From positions 124,001-188,000 of the forward strand of contig NIOB01000001.1 of the NCBI GenBank assembly GCA_002189105.1: a DNA stretch of 64,000 bases. Direction: 5' to 3'. The position numbers were made by a program, and so were the translations under genes. This DNA is from Saccharibacillus soli (GTDB lineage Bacteria > Bacillota > Bacilli > Paenibacillales > Paenibacillaceae). The notes beneath the pieces are model-generated. The model searched no databases. It was not told the DNA's origin and saw nothing but the letters and a program-made list of their open reading frames with translations. Shown here piece after piece: positions 24,561 to 32,809 of this stretch; within the stretch, counting starts at the first letter, position 1; each line of letters starts with the position of its first letter.

Positions 24561-25355
24561 ATGGGCGCACCTTTTGACATCGGCTACATCTTTTCCTTCC
24601 TGCCCAAGCTGCTGGAGACGCTGGGGGTTACGCTGCTGATCGTCGCCGGTTCGCTGCTGACGGGGCTGGTGGCCGGATTTCTGGTCGCGCTCCCGCGCAT
24701 GTACAAAATTCCGGTGCTCCGAACGCTGTCAGGCATTTATCTTTCCTTTTTCCGGGGTACGCCGATTCTGATCCAGCTGTTCTTGTTCTATTACGGGCTG
24801 CCGGAGATGCTCAAGTTGGTCGGACTGGATCTGACGCGTGCGCCGGTGATGTTTTTCGTCATCTTGACGTATGGCCTGCACACCGGTGCTTATGCGGCAG
24901 AGATGATCCGCGCCTCGGTGGAGGCCGTGGATCGCGGACAGGTGGAAGCCGCTTATGCGGCAGGAATGACGCCTTACCAGGCGTTCTCGCGGATCGTACT
25001 GCCGCAGGCGCTGGGCATCGCGGTTCCTGTGTTCTCCAATCTGGTCATCGCCCTGCTCAAGGATACATCGCTGGCCTTTACGCTGGGGGTGATGGAGATG
25101 ACCGGCAAGGCGCAGACGCTGGGCACGCTCACGCAGCATTTTATCGAGACATATATCGCGCTGGCATTGATCTACCTGGCGATCAGCTTCACACTGGAAC
25201 GGCTGCTGCTGGCGGCGGAGCATCGTCTGACGCGGCATGAGATTCGTGAACGTTCCGGAGGAGCGACCTGGTTCAATCTGAAGCGGCGAAGCACCTATCG
25301 ATCTCTGCTCCATAATCTACCTGACGTGGACACTGGAAAAGGAGGCCGAATCTGA
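24561..25355 (+). CDS. amino-acid ABC transporter permease (TcyL-like)
   Basis: A 264-residue His/Glu/Gln/Arg/opine-type permease with about five hydrophobic helices. The segments LSFFRGTPILIQLFLFYYGLP and EAAYAAGMTPYQAFSRIVLPQA (EAA loop) are diagnostic. It carries a longer charged C-terminal tail than its partner. Its stop overlaps the ATG of the next gene by one base (TGATG), so translation is coupled. It forms a heterodimeric channel with the following permease. Confidence 0.9.
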   Translation: MGAPFDIGYIFSFLPKLLETLGVTLLIVAGSLLTGLVAGFLVALPRMYKIPVLRTLSGIYLSFFRGTPILIQLFLFYYGLPEMLKLVGLDLTRAPVMFFVILTYGLHTGAYAAEMIRASVEAVDRGQVEAAYAAGMTPYQAFSRIVLPQALGIAVPVFSNLVIALLKDTSLAFTLGVMEMTGKAQTLGTLTQHFIETYIALALIYLAISFTLERLLLAAEHRLTRHEIRERSGGATWFNLKRRSTYRSLLHNLPDVDTGKGGRI

Positions 25356-26065
25356 TGCAGCTTGATCCTTCGTTTATCTGGACAGCGTTCGTGCAGCTGC
25401 TGGGCGCGATTCCAACCACTCTGTCAATTACGGTTGTCAGTGTGGGAGCAGGCTTTCTGATCGGGACGGTGACGGCCCTGCTGCGGCTCTACCGCATCCC
25501 GGTATTGAGCCAGATCGCATCCGCCTATGTGACATTCATTCGGGGAACACCGATGCTGACCCATCTGCTGCTGATCTATTTTGGCCTGCCTGTGCTGATC
25601 GACGCCCTGGCAGTGCAGTTGGGCTGGAGTTTTCGTTCGGTGTCGATTCCGATGATTGGATTTGCGTATATTTCCTTCTCCATTACAGCGGGAGCCTACA
25701 TGTCAGAAGTGGTACGTGCCGGGATTCAGGCGGTGGATCGGGGACAGCTGGAAGCGGCGCAATCCGTAGGCATGACGTCTTTCCAATCGCTGCGGCGCAT
25801 TGTATTTCCCCAGGCATTGGCGGCGGCGCTGCCGAATCTGGCGAATTCCGTGATCGGGATGCTGCATGGTTCCACATTGGCCTTTGCCGTATCGGTGGTG
25901 GACATCAATGCTCAGGCACAGATTGTTGCTTCGACGAATTGGAAGTTCTTCGAGGCCTATCTAGCGGCAGCTCTGATCTTCTGGGGCTTGACGGTATTGA
26001 TCGAGCGGATCGCGGCGCTGATTGAGCGAAGAGTAGGCGCTTATAATCGGGGAGGGGTAGCATGA
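25355..26065 (+). CDS. amino-acid ABC transporter permease (TcyM-like)
   Basis: A 236-residue permease paralogous to the preceding one. It has [21 protein letters not shown] and the EAA loop [22 protein letters not shown]. Its stop codon overlaps the ATG of the ATPase gene (ATGA overlap at 26062). Two different permeases plus one ATPase match the TcyL-TcyM-TcyN layout of Bacillus cystine transporters. Confidence 0.9.
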   Translation: MQLDPSFIWTAFVQLLGAIPTTLSITVVSVGAGFLIGTVTALLRLYRIPVLSQIASAYVTFIRGTPMLTHLLLIYFGLPVLIDALAVQLGWSFRSVSIPMIGFAYISFSITAGAYMSEVVRAGIQAVDRGQLEAAQSVGMTSFQSLRRIVFPQALAAALPNLANSVIGMLHGSTLAFAVSVVDINAQAQIVASTNWKFFEAYLAAALIFWGLTVLIERIAALIERRVGAYNRGGVA

Positions 26066-26814
26066 TTGAATTGAGTCAGATCTCCAAGTCATTCGGGCGG
26101 CATCAGGTGCTTCAGAACATCAGTCTTCATGTGAATACAGGAGAAGTGGTAGTGATTCTGGGCCCAAGCGGATCGGGCAAGACTACGCTGCTGCGCTGCA
26201 TCAATTATCTGGAGAAGCCGGGGAGTGGCAAGATTGCGGTAGGGGACTTCCAGGTGGACTGCTCACGGGCGCGTCGTGGCGATATTCTACAGCTGCGGCG
26301 CAAGACGGCGATGGTGTTCCAGCAGTATAATCTGTTCCGACACAAGACGGCGCTGGAGAATGTGATGGAAGCGCTGCTGGTTGTCAAAAAACTTCCCGTC
26401 GTCGAAGCACGCCGCCGAAGCACCGAACTGCTGGAGAAAGTCGGCCTGGGGAATAAGCTGGACGCTTATCCAAGCCGATTATCGGGCGGTCAGCAGCAGC
26501 GTGTCGGAATCGCTCGCGCTCTGGCACTCGAACCGGAGGTAATCCTGTTCGACGAACCCACGTCTGCTCTGGACCCGGAATTGGTCGGTGAGGTGCTGGA
26601 AGTCATCCGGGCGATTGCCAAAGAAGGCATCACGATGATTGTCGTCACCCATGAAATGGGCTTCGCCCGTGATGTAGCCAACCGCGTCGTCTTCATGGAC
26701 GGCGGCGTGATTGTCGAAGAGGGCACACCCGATGAAGTGTTCCAGCGCCCCCGTGAGGAACGGACGAAACAGTTCCTCCGTCGCATCACCCCGGAGGCTA
26801 ATTATGTGATTTAG
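26062..26814 (+). CDS. tcyN: amino-acid ABC transporter ATP-binding protein (TcyN-like)
   Basis: A 250-residue ATPase with every motif intact: Walker [11 protein letters not shown]-loop FQQYNLF, signature [15 protein letters not shown], Walker [14 protein letters not shown] and switch His in [11 protein letters not shown]. The stretch [21 protein letters not shown] and [13 protein letters not shown] closely resemble B. subtilis TcyN, the ATPase of an L-cystine transporter. It couples ATP hydrolysis to the two permeases encoded just upstream. The stop codon is followed at once by the hairpin array at 26815. Confidence 0.9.
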   Translation: MIELSQISKSFGRHQVLQNISLHVNTGEVVVILGPSGSGKTTLLRCINYLEKPGSGKIAVGDFQVDCSRARRGDILQLRRKTAMVFQQYNLFRHKTALENVMEALLVVKKLPVVEARRRSTELLEKVGLGNKLDAYPSRLSGGQQQRVGIARALALEPEVILFDEPTSALDPELVGEVLEVIRAIAKEGITMIVVTHEMGFARDVANRVVFMDGGVIVEEGTPDEVFQRPREERTKQFLRRITPEANYVI

Positions 26815-27152
26815 TACGTTTGACGAAATCTGCTGAAGCCTACAAGTAGGCGCGATTGCGTCAAACGTACAAGTGACTTTGACAAGACGGCCAAAGCCCT
26901 GTCATAGGGCGCGTCGTGTCAAAGTCACCGTTTGACGAAATCTGCCGAAGCCTATAAATAGGCGCGATTGCGTCGAACGTACAGGTGACTTCGCCAAGAC
27001 TGCTGAAGCCCTGACAGAGGGCGCGTCGTGGCGAAGTCACGGTTGGACGAAATCTGCCGAAGCCTACGAGTAAGCGCGATTGCGTCAAACGTACAAGTGA
27101 GTTCGCCAAGACTGCTGAAGCCCTGACAGAGGGCGCGTCGTGGCGAAGTCAT
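26815..27152. repeat. tandem array of six structured hairpins (three 112-bp units)
   Basis: Two hairpin types alternate A-B-A-B-A-B: A1 26815-26869, B1 26873-26928, A2 26929-26979, B2 26985-27040, A3 ~27041-27091, B3 27097-27152. The B hairpins start exactly 112 bases apart. Each has an 8-12 bp outer stem (for example GTGACTTTGACA with TGTCAAAGTCAC), a short middle stem (AATC/GATT in A, GAC/GTC in B), an internal loop NGCYGAA opposite GC (B1 reads GGCCAAA), and a 5-bp apical stem GCCTA/TAGGC or GCCCT/AGGGC. B1 and B2 differ by two compensated base pairs in the outer stem. There is no T-run and no CRISPR-like spacer. The array fills the gap between the ATPase and M20 genes. Confidence 0.95.
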
Positions 27153-27184
27153 ACTCCCCAGCCTTATGGAAGGAGGCGTCATGG

Positions 27185-28348
27185 ATGACCAGCCGCCCTG
27201 TTGACACGCAGCCGGATATTCTGGCGGCTGCCGATTGGATCGAGATCCGCAGGCATCTGCACCGTTACCCGGAGCTGTCCGGCGAGGAATATGAAACCAC
27301 TGCCTACTTGAAGGCGGTGCTGGAGAAGATTGGCGTCCGGATCATCGATTACGGACTGAAGACCGGCTTGGTCGCCGAGATCGGCGGCGGATCAGGGCCG
27401 ATTGTGGCCCTTCGGGCCGACATCGACGCGCTGCCGATCCAGGAAGAGACCGGGCTGCCCTACGCATCCCAGCATCCCGGGCGGATGCACGCCTGCGGGC
27501 ATGACTTTCACAGCGCCGTGCTGATTGGCGCGGCGCAGACGCTCAAGCTGCGTGAGCGCGAGCTGCCGGGAACCATCCGGCTGCTGTTTCAGCCGGCAGA
27601 AGAACGGGCCAAAGGAGCGAAGCAGCTGATCGCGGCTGGCGTACTAAACGGCGTCGAGGCCATTATCGGCCAGCACAACAAGCCGGATCTGCCGGTAGGC
27701 ACGATTGGGGTCACATCCGGGCCAATTATGGCGGCATCGGATGGATTTACAATCACGGTAGAGGGCAGGGCAACGCACGCTGCTGTGCCTGAGAACGGCA
27801 TTGATCCGATTGTGACCGCTGCACAGATCGTCGCAGCCCTTCAGACGATTCCAGCGCGAAGCATCAGCGCACAGGAACGGGTTGTCGTCAGCGTAACGCA
27901 GATTCACGCGGGCAATACCTGGAACGTGATTCCGGATCGTGCCGTGCTAAACGGTACGATCCGGACCTTCGACGAGAACGTGCACAGCCGGGTTCACCAA
28001 CGAATTGCCGAGATTGCGGCAGGTGTCGCCGCCGCGCACGGGGCGACAGCGACGGTACGTTGGAGCGGCGGCCCACCGCCTGTAGTCAATGATGCCAGAC
28101 TGACCCGCCTGGCGGAGCAATCCGCCGAAGCACTTGGCTTGACCGTGATCGGCGGGATTACTTCGCCCGCCAGTGAAGATTTTTCCTTTTACCAGCAGCA
28201 GGTCCCGGGCGTATTTTTGTTCGTCGGTACGTCAGGCAGCCAGGAATGGCATCATCCGTCATTTGACCTCGACGAAGCGGCACTTCCCGATACCGCAGCG
28301 CTGCTGGCTGATCTGGCGCAGCGAACGCTGCAAGGTATTCAATCCTGA
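27185..28348 (+). CDS. M20 family metallopeptidase / amidohydrolase
   Basis: A 387-residue M20D-type amidohydrolase (hippurate hydrolase/N-acyl-amino-acid deacylase group). Metal-binding motifs are present: VALRADIDALPI, HACGHDFH with the Cys used by this subgroup, QPAEE with the catalytic Glu, and a final ITSPASEDFSFY. The open frame extends into the hairpin array, but GGAAGGAGG (27168-27176) selects the ATG at 27185; the ATG at 27181 is out of frame. In the Bacillus cystine/S-methylcysteine locus a similar enzyme (YtnL) accompanies TcyJKLMN, so this one probably deacylates imported N-acyl amino acids. It follows the hairpin array by 32 bases. Confidence 0.9.
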   Translation: MTSRPVDTQPDILAAADWIEIRRHLHRYPELSGEEYETTAYLKAVLEKIGVRIIDYGLKTGLVAEIGGGSGPIVALRADIDALPIQEETGLPYASQHPGRMHACGHDFHSAVLIGAAQTLKLRERELPGTIRLLFQPAEERAKGAKQLIAAGVLNGVEAIIGQHNKPDLPVGTIGVTSGPIMAASDGFTITVEGRATHAAVPENGIDPIVTAAQIVAALQTIPARSISAQERVVVSVTQIHAGNTWNVIPDRAVLNGTIRTFDENVHSRVHQRIAEIAAGVAAAHGATATVRWSGGPPPVVNDARLTRLAEQSAEALGLTVIGGITSPASEDFSFYQQQVPGVFLFVGTSGSQEWHHPSFDLDEAALPDTAALLADLAQRTLQGIQS

Positions 28349-28519
28349 TGAGATGGAGATCATCCAGATTGTCTGAGCGATAAAAATATATAAAATCAAT
28401 ACATGAAAAATTCACATTAGTTATTTATGTAGATAAGGGGAATGGGTGAAAAGGACACAGGAACCCAGGAACCCAAGAAAAAGGGATAGAAAATAAGGCA
28501 AGAAGAAGGAGGCGTTCTC

Positions 28520-28996
28520 ATGAGCGAAGCTGTAATCAAGGATTACCTGAACAGTCATGCCCGGCTGGAGCAAGCGATCGAAGGTCTGGATGATGCACGT
28601 CTAACTTGGAAGGCAGCCGCCAGCAGTTGGAGCATCACGGAAGTGCTGGGGCATCTGGCCGATCACAGTATCGTCGTTTCTTTTCGGATTCGTGCGGTAT
28701 TGGCCGGATCAACAGAGAGGCTGCCTGCTTTTTCACAGGATGAGTGGGTAGAGAGCCAACGCAGTAACGAAGCTTCGGCAGCCGAGATTTTAGCCTTTTT
28801 CCACAGTCAGCTCCGCTATAATGGCCAACTTCTTCATCGCCTTGCCCCTCATGAATGGGAGAAGAATGGAATCAATGCCCAGGGAGACTCGGTACGGATT
28901 ACGGATATTGTACGCGGATTTGCTGCGCATGTAGACCGTCATCTGGGGCAGATCGACCGCATCAAAGCTGCACAAGCCGAGGCCAGTCGAAGCTAA
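28520..28996 (+). CDS. DinB family protein
   Basis: A 158-residue four-helix bundle of the DinB/YfiT superfamily. Metal-ligand histidines are visible in VLGHLADHS (~47) and AAHVDRHLGQIDRIK (near the C-terminus). In Bacillaceae such proteins are thiol-dependent transferases or of unknown function. A good AAGGAGG site precedes the ATG. The gene stands alone, 171 bases after the M20 gene; that gap is A-rich and shows no other feature. Confidence 0.85.
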   Translation: MSEAVIKDYLNSHARLEQAIEGLDDARLTWKAAASSWSITEVLGHLADHSIVVSFRIRAVLAGSTERLPAFSQDEWVESQRSNEASAAEILAFFHSQLRYNGQLLHRLAPHEWEKNGINAQGDSVRITDIVRGFAAHVDRHLGQIDRIKAAQAEASRS

Positions 28997-29017
28997 GAAG
29001 AGGTAGGCAAAATGCAA

Positions 29018-29055
29018 AAAAGAGAAGGTTCGGCTGCTGCCGAACCTTCTCTTTC
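29018..29055. terminator. terminator shared by DinB and tRNA-Pro
   Basis: AGAGAAGGTTCGGC (29021-29034) pairs with GCCGAACCTTCTCT (29039-29052). On the minus strand it is followed by a T-run of at least six (A-run 29016-29021 on the plus strand), which suits the tRNA. On the plus strand only TTTC follows, a weaker end for DinB. Confidence 0.85.
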
Positions 29056-29064
29056 TGTTAGGAA

Positions 29065-29138
29065 TCGAGATGACACGATTTGAACATGCGACCCCCTGGT
29101 CCCAAACCAGGTGCTCTACCAAGCTGAGCTACATCTCG
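29065..29138 (-). tRNA. tRNA-Pro (anticodon TGG)
   Basis: A 74-base cloverleaf on the minus strand. The acceptor stem is CGAGATG/CATCTCG, the D arm is GCTC-AGCTTGGTA-GAGC, the anticodon stem CCTGG/CCAGG encloses TTTGGGA (anticodon TGG), and the T arm is GCATG-TTCAAAT-CGTGT. The discriminator base is A and CCA is not encoded. TGG reads all four proline codons. Confidence 0.96.
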
Positions 29139-29162
29139 ACGACTCATTTCTTACAAAATTAG

Positions 29163-29191
29163 ATTATACGCTCATGCTAACTCGCTGTCAA
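29163..29191 (-). promoter_or_regulatory. sigma-A promoter of tRNA-Pro
   Basis: On the minus strand TTGACA (29186-29191) and TATAAT (29163-29168) are both perfect and are 17 bases apart. They lie about 25 bases before the tRNA 5' end. The remainder of the gap up to 29430 shows no gene. Confidence 0.9.
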
Positions 29192-29430
29192 CACTTTTGT
29201 TGATTTATTCTTTGTTGAGGAATCGGCAGGCAGCTGACGTATTGTGCAACGAGAAATGGGCGGGAGGGGAAGGAAACAAATTGATTCGCCATAGGCTTTG
29301 TTTGAACGGGAGAAGCAAGCGTTATAATTCACAAAATCTCTGACAGGCGATGAAAGACATCAGTTGCAGGTGGGGATTGTAAAATGCAGGAATTTCGATT
29401 GCTTTCAGCATGTTTTGAAGCGTATAATGA

Positions 29431-29458
29431 TTGACAAAATGAAACCCGTTTCATAAAA
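29431..29458 (+). promoter_or_regulatory. promoter and palindromic operator of the LacI gene
   Basis: TTGACA (29431-29436) is a consensus -35 box with a weak ATAAAA-type -10 near 29453. Between and overlapping them, TGAAACCCGTTTCA (29440-29453) is a LacI-family palindrome. A regulator bound here would block its own promoter. The reverse complement of the same 14-mer occurs upstream of the next operon at 30638-30651. Confidence 0.7.
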
Positions 29459-29483
29459 GGGTTTCGCTGGGGAGGGATCGGAC

Positions 29484-30545
29484 ATGCGACCTGTAACCGT
29501 ATACGATATTGCAAGGGAAGCGAATGTGTCGGTAGCAACCGTGTCGCGGGTGCTGAACAATACGGCGCCAGTGAAGAAAGAGACGCGGGATCGAATCGTC
29601 GCGCTCATGAACAAACATCAGTTTCAACCGAACGCATTGGCTCGAAGCCTAACGCGCAAGGAAACGGGCATGATCGGTTTTATTTTGCCCGACATCACCA
29701 ATCCCTTTTTCCCTGAAGTGCTGTCCGGTTTTGATTATGAGGCACGCAAGCTCGGTTATACGTATTTCCTCTGCGACACCATCTCGACCAATGAAGAGAA
29801 TCAGCGGCTCTATGATCGGCAGTACGAACGCGAGTCGCAGTATCTCAGTCTGTTGATGGAGAAGCAGGTGGACGGGATCGTCATGATTGGAGGACGGGTG
29901 GATCTGGCCAAGCCTGATCCGGCACTGGCGCATGAGCTGGAGGAAGTCGCCAAGCGTGTGCCCGTGCTGCTGCTGAATGGGAGTCTGCCCAAGACCAAAT
30001 TGAACCGGGTTGCGGCCGATCAGAAGCTGGGCGCACAGCTTGCCGTGCAGCATCTTATTGACCTGGGACACCGCGATATTGCCGTCATTGGCGGCTTTTC
30101 CAAGATGACCAATACGCAGCAGCGCTTGGCCGGATTCCGTACAGCCATGAAGGATGCGGGTCTGCCTGTCCATCGGGAATGGGTCATGACCGAAGGATTT
30201 TCCGTGGAAAAGGGTCAGGAGTTTACGACTCATCTGCTAAACGCCAAACGTCGCCCGTCCGCCATTTTCTGCATGAATGACCTGCTGGCAATTGGCGCTC
30301 TCAAGGCGGCTCATCGGGCAGGAATTGCCGTGCCTGAACAATTGTCCATTGTGGGTTATGATGATATTCCGCAGGCGACTTACTGTATTCCGGAGCTGAC
30401 CACCGTGTCTTTGCTGTCTCAGGAAACAGGTCGCCAGGCCGCGCGAACGCTGGATAAAATGATCGCCGGCAAAAAAGTTCCGTTCCTTCAGACGATTGTT
30501 CCGGAGCTGATTATTCGGGAAACAACCGCTCCTTACCAGCCATAA
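29484..30545 (+). CDS. LacI family transcriptional regulator
   Basis: A 353-residue LacI/GalR repressor. The N-terminal helix-turn-helix and hinge are exact for the family: TVYDIAREANVSVATVSRVL, then KHQFQPNALARSLT. The periplasmic-binding-like core follows (GMIGFILPDITNPFFPEVLSG, FCMNDLLAIGALKAA, SIVGYDDI). GGGGAGGG precedes the ATG at 29484. It sits upstream of a sugar ABC operon and shares a palindromic site with it, so it probably represses that operon and itself until a sugar effector binds. Confidence 0.95.
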   Translation: MRPVTVYDIAREANVSVATVSRVLNNTAPVKKETRDRIVALMNKHQFQPNALARSLTRKETGMIGFILPDITNPFFPEVLSGFDYEARKLGYTYFLCDTISTNEENQRLYDRQYERESQYLSLLMEKQVDGIVMIGGRVDLAKPDPALAHELEEVAKRVPVLLLNGSLPKTKLNRVAADQKLGAQLAVQHLIDLGHRDIAVIGGFSKMTNTQQRLAGFRTAMKDAGLPVHREWVMTEGFSVEKGQEFTTHLLNAKRRPSAIFCMNDLLAIGALKAAHRAGIAVPEQLSIVGYDDIPQATYCIPELTTVSLLSQETGRQAARTLDKMIAGKKVPFLQTIVPELIIRETTAPYQP

Positions 30546-30572
30546 TTCCCTTAAACTTTTTTGTAAAAAAGA

Positions 30573-30601
30573 TTGACAAGCGCTTTCTGAGGGATTATTC
30601 T
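30573..30601 (+). promoter_or_regulatory. promoter with candidate cre site before the LplBC-type operon
   Basis: TTGACA (30573-30578) and TATTCT (30596-30601) are 17 bases apart. The sequence GACAAGCGCTTTCT overlapping the -35 resembles a catabolite-responsive element (AAGCGCTTTC core) but fits only 10 of 14 positions, so CcpA control is tentative. Confidence 0.5.
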
Positions 30602-30637
30602 TGTCTCAAAAGAAAGCCCTTACATTTCGCTTCAGAA

Positions 30638-30651
30638 TGAAACGGGTTTCA
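30638..30651. promoter_or_regulatory. LacI operator upstream of the ABC operon
   Basis: TGAAACGGGTTTCA is the exact reverse complement of the site before the LacI gene (29440-29453). It is about 37 bases past the -10 box at 30596, in the expected place for a roadblock operator. Confidence 0.7.
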
Positions 30652-30773
30652 CTAAAATCCGTAACCGACCAGGGAGCCGCCCGGGATTATTGCCTTAACT
30701 CGTAGATTTGGTATGAGAAGAACGCATAAACCTGAAGGATAGGCTCCTTTTTATGGTTTCAAAAATGTAATCG

Positions 30774-30788
30774 GTTTCATTCTGAAAC
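30774..30788. promoter_or_regulatory. further inverted half-sites near the permease start
   Basis: GTTTCA and TGAAAC separated by three bases (30774-30788) are the same half-sites in the opposite arrangement. They may be a secondary contact for the LacI regulator, but the altered orientation makes this uncertain. Confidence 0.35.
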
Positions 30789-30828
30789 GCTTATGGCATC
30801 TGCTGCTGACATCGAAGGAGGGATTGAA

Positions 30829-31797
30829 ATGTCCGTATTGACCGAGAAAGAATCCAGCGTGGAATACACCAACAAGCGGACGGGCTCATGGTGGAAGAAG
30901 TTCAAGAACAACCGTACGCTGCTGATTATGTGCTTGCCGGCGATCGCATTTTTTATCGTATTCGCGTATCTGCCGATGCCGGGTCTGTATTTGGCCTTTA
31001 TCAAGTACAACTATTCCGACGGTATCTTCCACAGCCCATTTGTTGGTTTTGAGAACTTCCGCTTCCTCGTCATTACTGGTGACTTATGGAGGCTGACCTT
31101 CAACACCGTCGCCTACAACCTGGCTTTCATTCTTCTCGGCAACGTCCTGCAAATTATGGTTGCCGTCCTGCTTAATGAACTAAGGGGCAAGTGGTTCAAG
31201 AAAATCTCCCAGACCCTGATGTTCCTGCCGCATTTCATCTCTGCCGTTCTGATCGGTCTCATCGCCTACAATATCCTCAGCTATGACTACGGTCTGCTGA
31301 ACCACATCCTGCAAGCACTGGGTATGGAACCGCTCAAAGTCTACTCCTCGCCGAACGCATGGCCATTCATCATCGTCCTCACTTACCTCTGGCAGGCTAC
31401 CGGTTACGGATCGATCGTTTATTTTGCCGCTATCATGGGTCTCGATAATGAGATCGTGGAAGCTGCCGAGATCGACGGCGCCAACGCGTTCCAACGTATT
31501 CGCCACATCGTGCTTCCATGGCTGAAGCCAACCTTCATCATCCTGCTGCTGTTCTCGCTCGGCGGCATCCTCAAAGGCAACTTCGGTCTCATCTACAACT
31601 TGGTCGGAGCCAACAACACGGCGCTTTATGCGACAACCGACATCATCGAGACTTACGTTTTCCGCTCGCTGATGACCAACTTCAACTTCTCGCTGGGTAG
31701 TGCCGTGAGCTTGTATCAATCACTCTTCGGCTTTGTGATCGTATTGACCGCCAACTGGCTCGTACGCAAACTTTCGCCGGAAAATTCACTCTTTTAG
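30829..31797 (+). CDS. sugar ABC transporter permease, LplB type
   Basis: A 322-residue permease. Its opening CLPAIAFFIVFAYLPMPGLYLAF and the VGFENF segment are typical of the LplB/YtcP-type group common in Paenibacillus. The EAA loop is EAAEIDGANAFQRIRHIVLP. The frame is open from 30793, but AGGAGGG at ~30816 selects the ATG at 30829. It precedes an LplC-type permease and a large binding lipoprotein, forming a transporter for an oligosaccharide; no ATPase or hydrolase is present in the operon. Confidence 0.9.
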   Translation: MSVLTEKESSVEYTNKRTGSWWKKFKNNRTLLIMCLPAIAFFIVFAYLPMPGLYLAFIKYNYSDGIFHSPFVGFENFRFLVITGDLWRLTFNTVAYNLAFILLGNVLQIMVAVLLNELRGKWFKKISQTLMFLPHFISAVLIGLIAYNILSYDYGLLNHILQALGMEPLKVYSSPNAWPFIIVLTYLWQATGYGSIVYFAAIMGLDNEIVEAAEIDGANAFQRIRHIVLPWLKPTFIILLLFSLGGILKGNFGLIYNLVGANNTALYATTDIIETYVFRSLMTNFNFSLGSAVSLYQSLFGFVIVLTANWLVRKLSPENSLF

Positions 31798-31812
31798 AAG
31801 GAGGGGCATACG

Positions 31813-32733
31813 ATGGATGTAATGGACGATAGAGTGCAGAGTACCCGCAGAGCAACGGATCGCAGCAGTATGTTGATCGGGGTCATCAGCTATGTATTTA
31901 TCGGCGCGTTCGCGCTGTGCTGCCTGCTTCCATTTCTGCTGGTGCTGGGGACTTCCTTCACTACGGAGGCTGCCGTCAAGAAATATGGATTTAACTTCTG
32001 GCCGAGAGAATTCAGCACTTTCGCTTACAAGATCGTATTGGAAAACCCGGCACAGATTCTCGGTTCGTACGCGGTCACCATGGGCATTACGGTGGTAGGC
32101 ACGGCGGTAGGGCTGCTAATCGTCGCCATGACCGGCTACGCCCTACAGCGCCCCGATTTCCTGTTCCGTAACAAGATTTCGTTCTTTATCTACTTTACGA
32201 CGTTGTTCTCCGGTGGGCTGGTGCCTTTCTATCTGCTCATCACTCAATATCTGCATCTCAAAGACAACTATCTGGCGGTACTGCTGCCGGGTCTGCTGAG
32301 TCCATTCCTTATTATTATGATGAAAAGTTTTGTTCGCTCCATTCCTCATGCGATCACCGAATCAGCGAAGATCGACGGAGCCGGAGACTTTACCATCTTC
32401 GTGAAGCTGATTCTGCCGATGACAACACCGGCGCTGGCGACGATTGGACTCTTTATCGCATTGGGCTACTGGAATGAATGGTACAACTCCATGCTGTTCC
32501 TATCTGCCGACATGGACTACCGACCGCTCCAGCTGTATCTCTACAACGTCGTCACCAAGGCCGATGCCATCCGTAACTCGGCGGCTGCTTCCAACGTACC
32601 GCTCAGCGATGTGCCGATTGAGACAATGAAGATGGCGATCGCCGTCATTGCCACCGGCCCGGTCATTTTGTTCTATCCGTTCGTCCAGCGTTACTTTATC
32701 AAGGGCATCACGGTCGGTGCGGTCAAAGGTTGA
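31813..32733 (+). CDS. sugar ABC transporter permease, LplC/YtcP type
   Basis: A 306-residue partner permease with a first helix around residues 20-45 (SYVFIGAFALCCLLPFLLVLG), the EAA loop ITESAKIDGAGDFTIFVKLILP and the standard C-terminus ITVGAVKG. GGAGGGG lies upstream of the ATG. Co-transcribed with the LplB-type gene 15 bases before it. Confidence 0.9.
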   Translation: MDVMDDRVQSTRRATDRSSMLIGVISYVFIGAFALCCLLPFLLVLGTSFTTEAAVKKYGFNFWPREFSTFAYKIVLENPAQILGSYAVTMGITVVGTAVGLLIVAMTGYALQRPDFLFRNKISFFIYFTTLFSGGLVPFYLLITQYLHLKDNYLAVLLPGLLSPFLIIMMKSFVRSIPHAITESAKIDGAGDFTIFVKLILPMTTPALATIGLFIALGYWNEWYNSMLFLSADMDYRPLQLYLYNVVTKADAIRNSAAASNVPLSDVPIETMKMAIAVIATGPVILFYPFVQRYFIKGITVGAVKG

Positions 32734-32809
32734 TTGCGCTCTCCGTTTCATACAGCCAACCGTTTTGAACATTTTGGACAGAACCAAACTATTCAGAGGG
32801 GGTATACGA

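Noticed and set aside
26815-27152. CRISPR array
   Set aside because: The repeats contain both arms of hairpins and vary in the stems; there are no constant 25-40 bp repeats alternating with unique spacers, and no cas genes nearby.
29065-29138. Phage or island attachment site at tRNA-Pro
   Set aside because: No direct repeat of the tRNA end and no integrase gene in the window.
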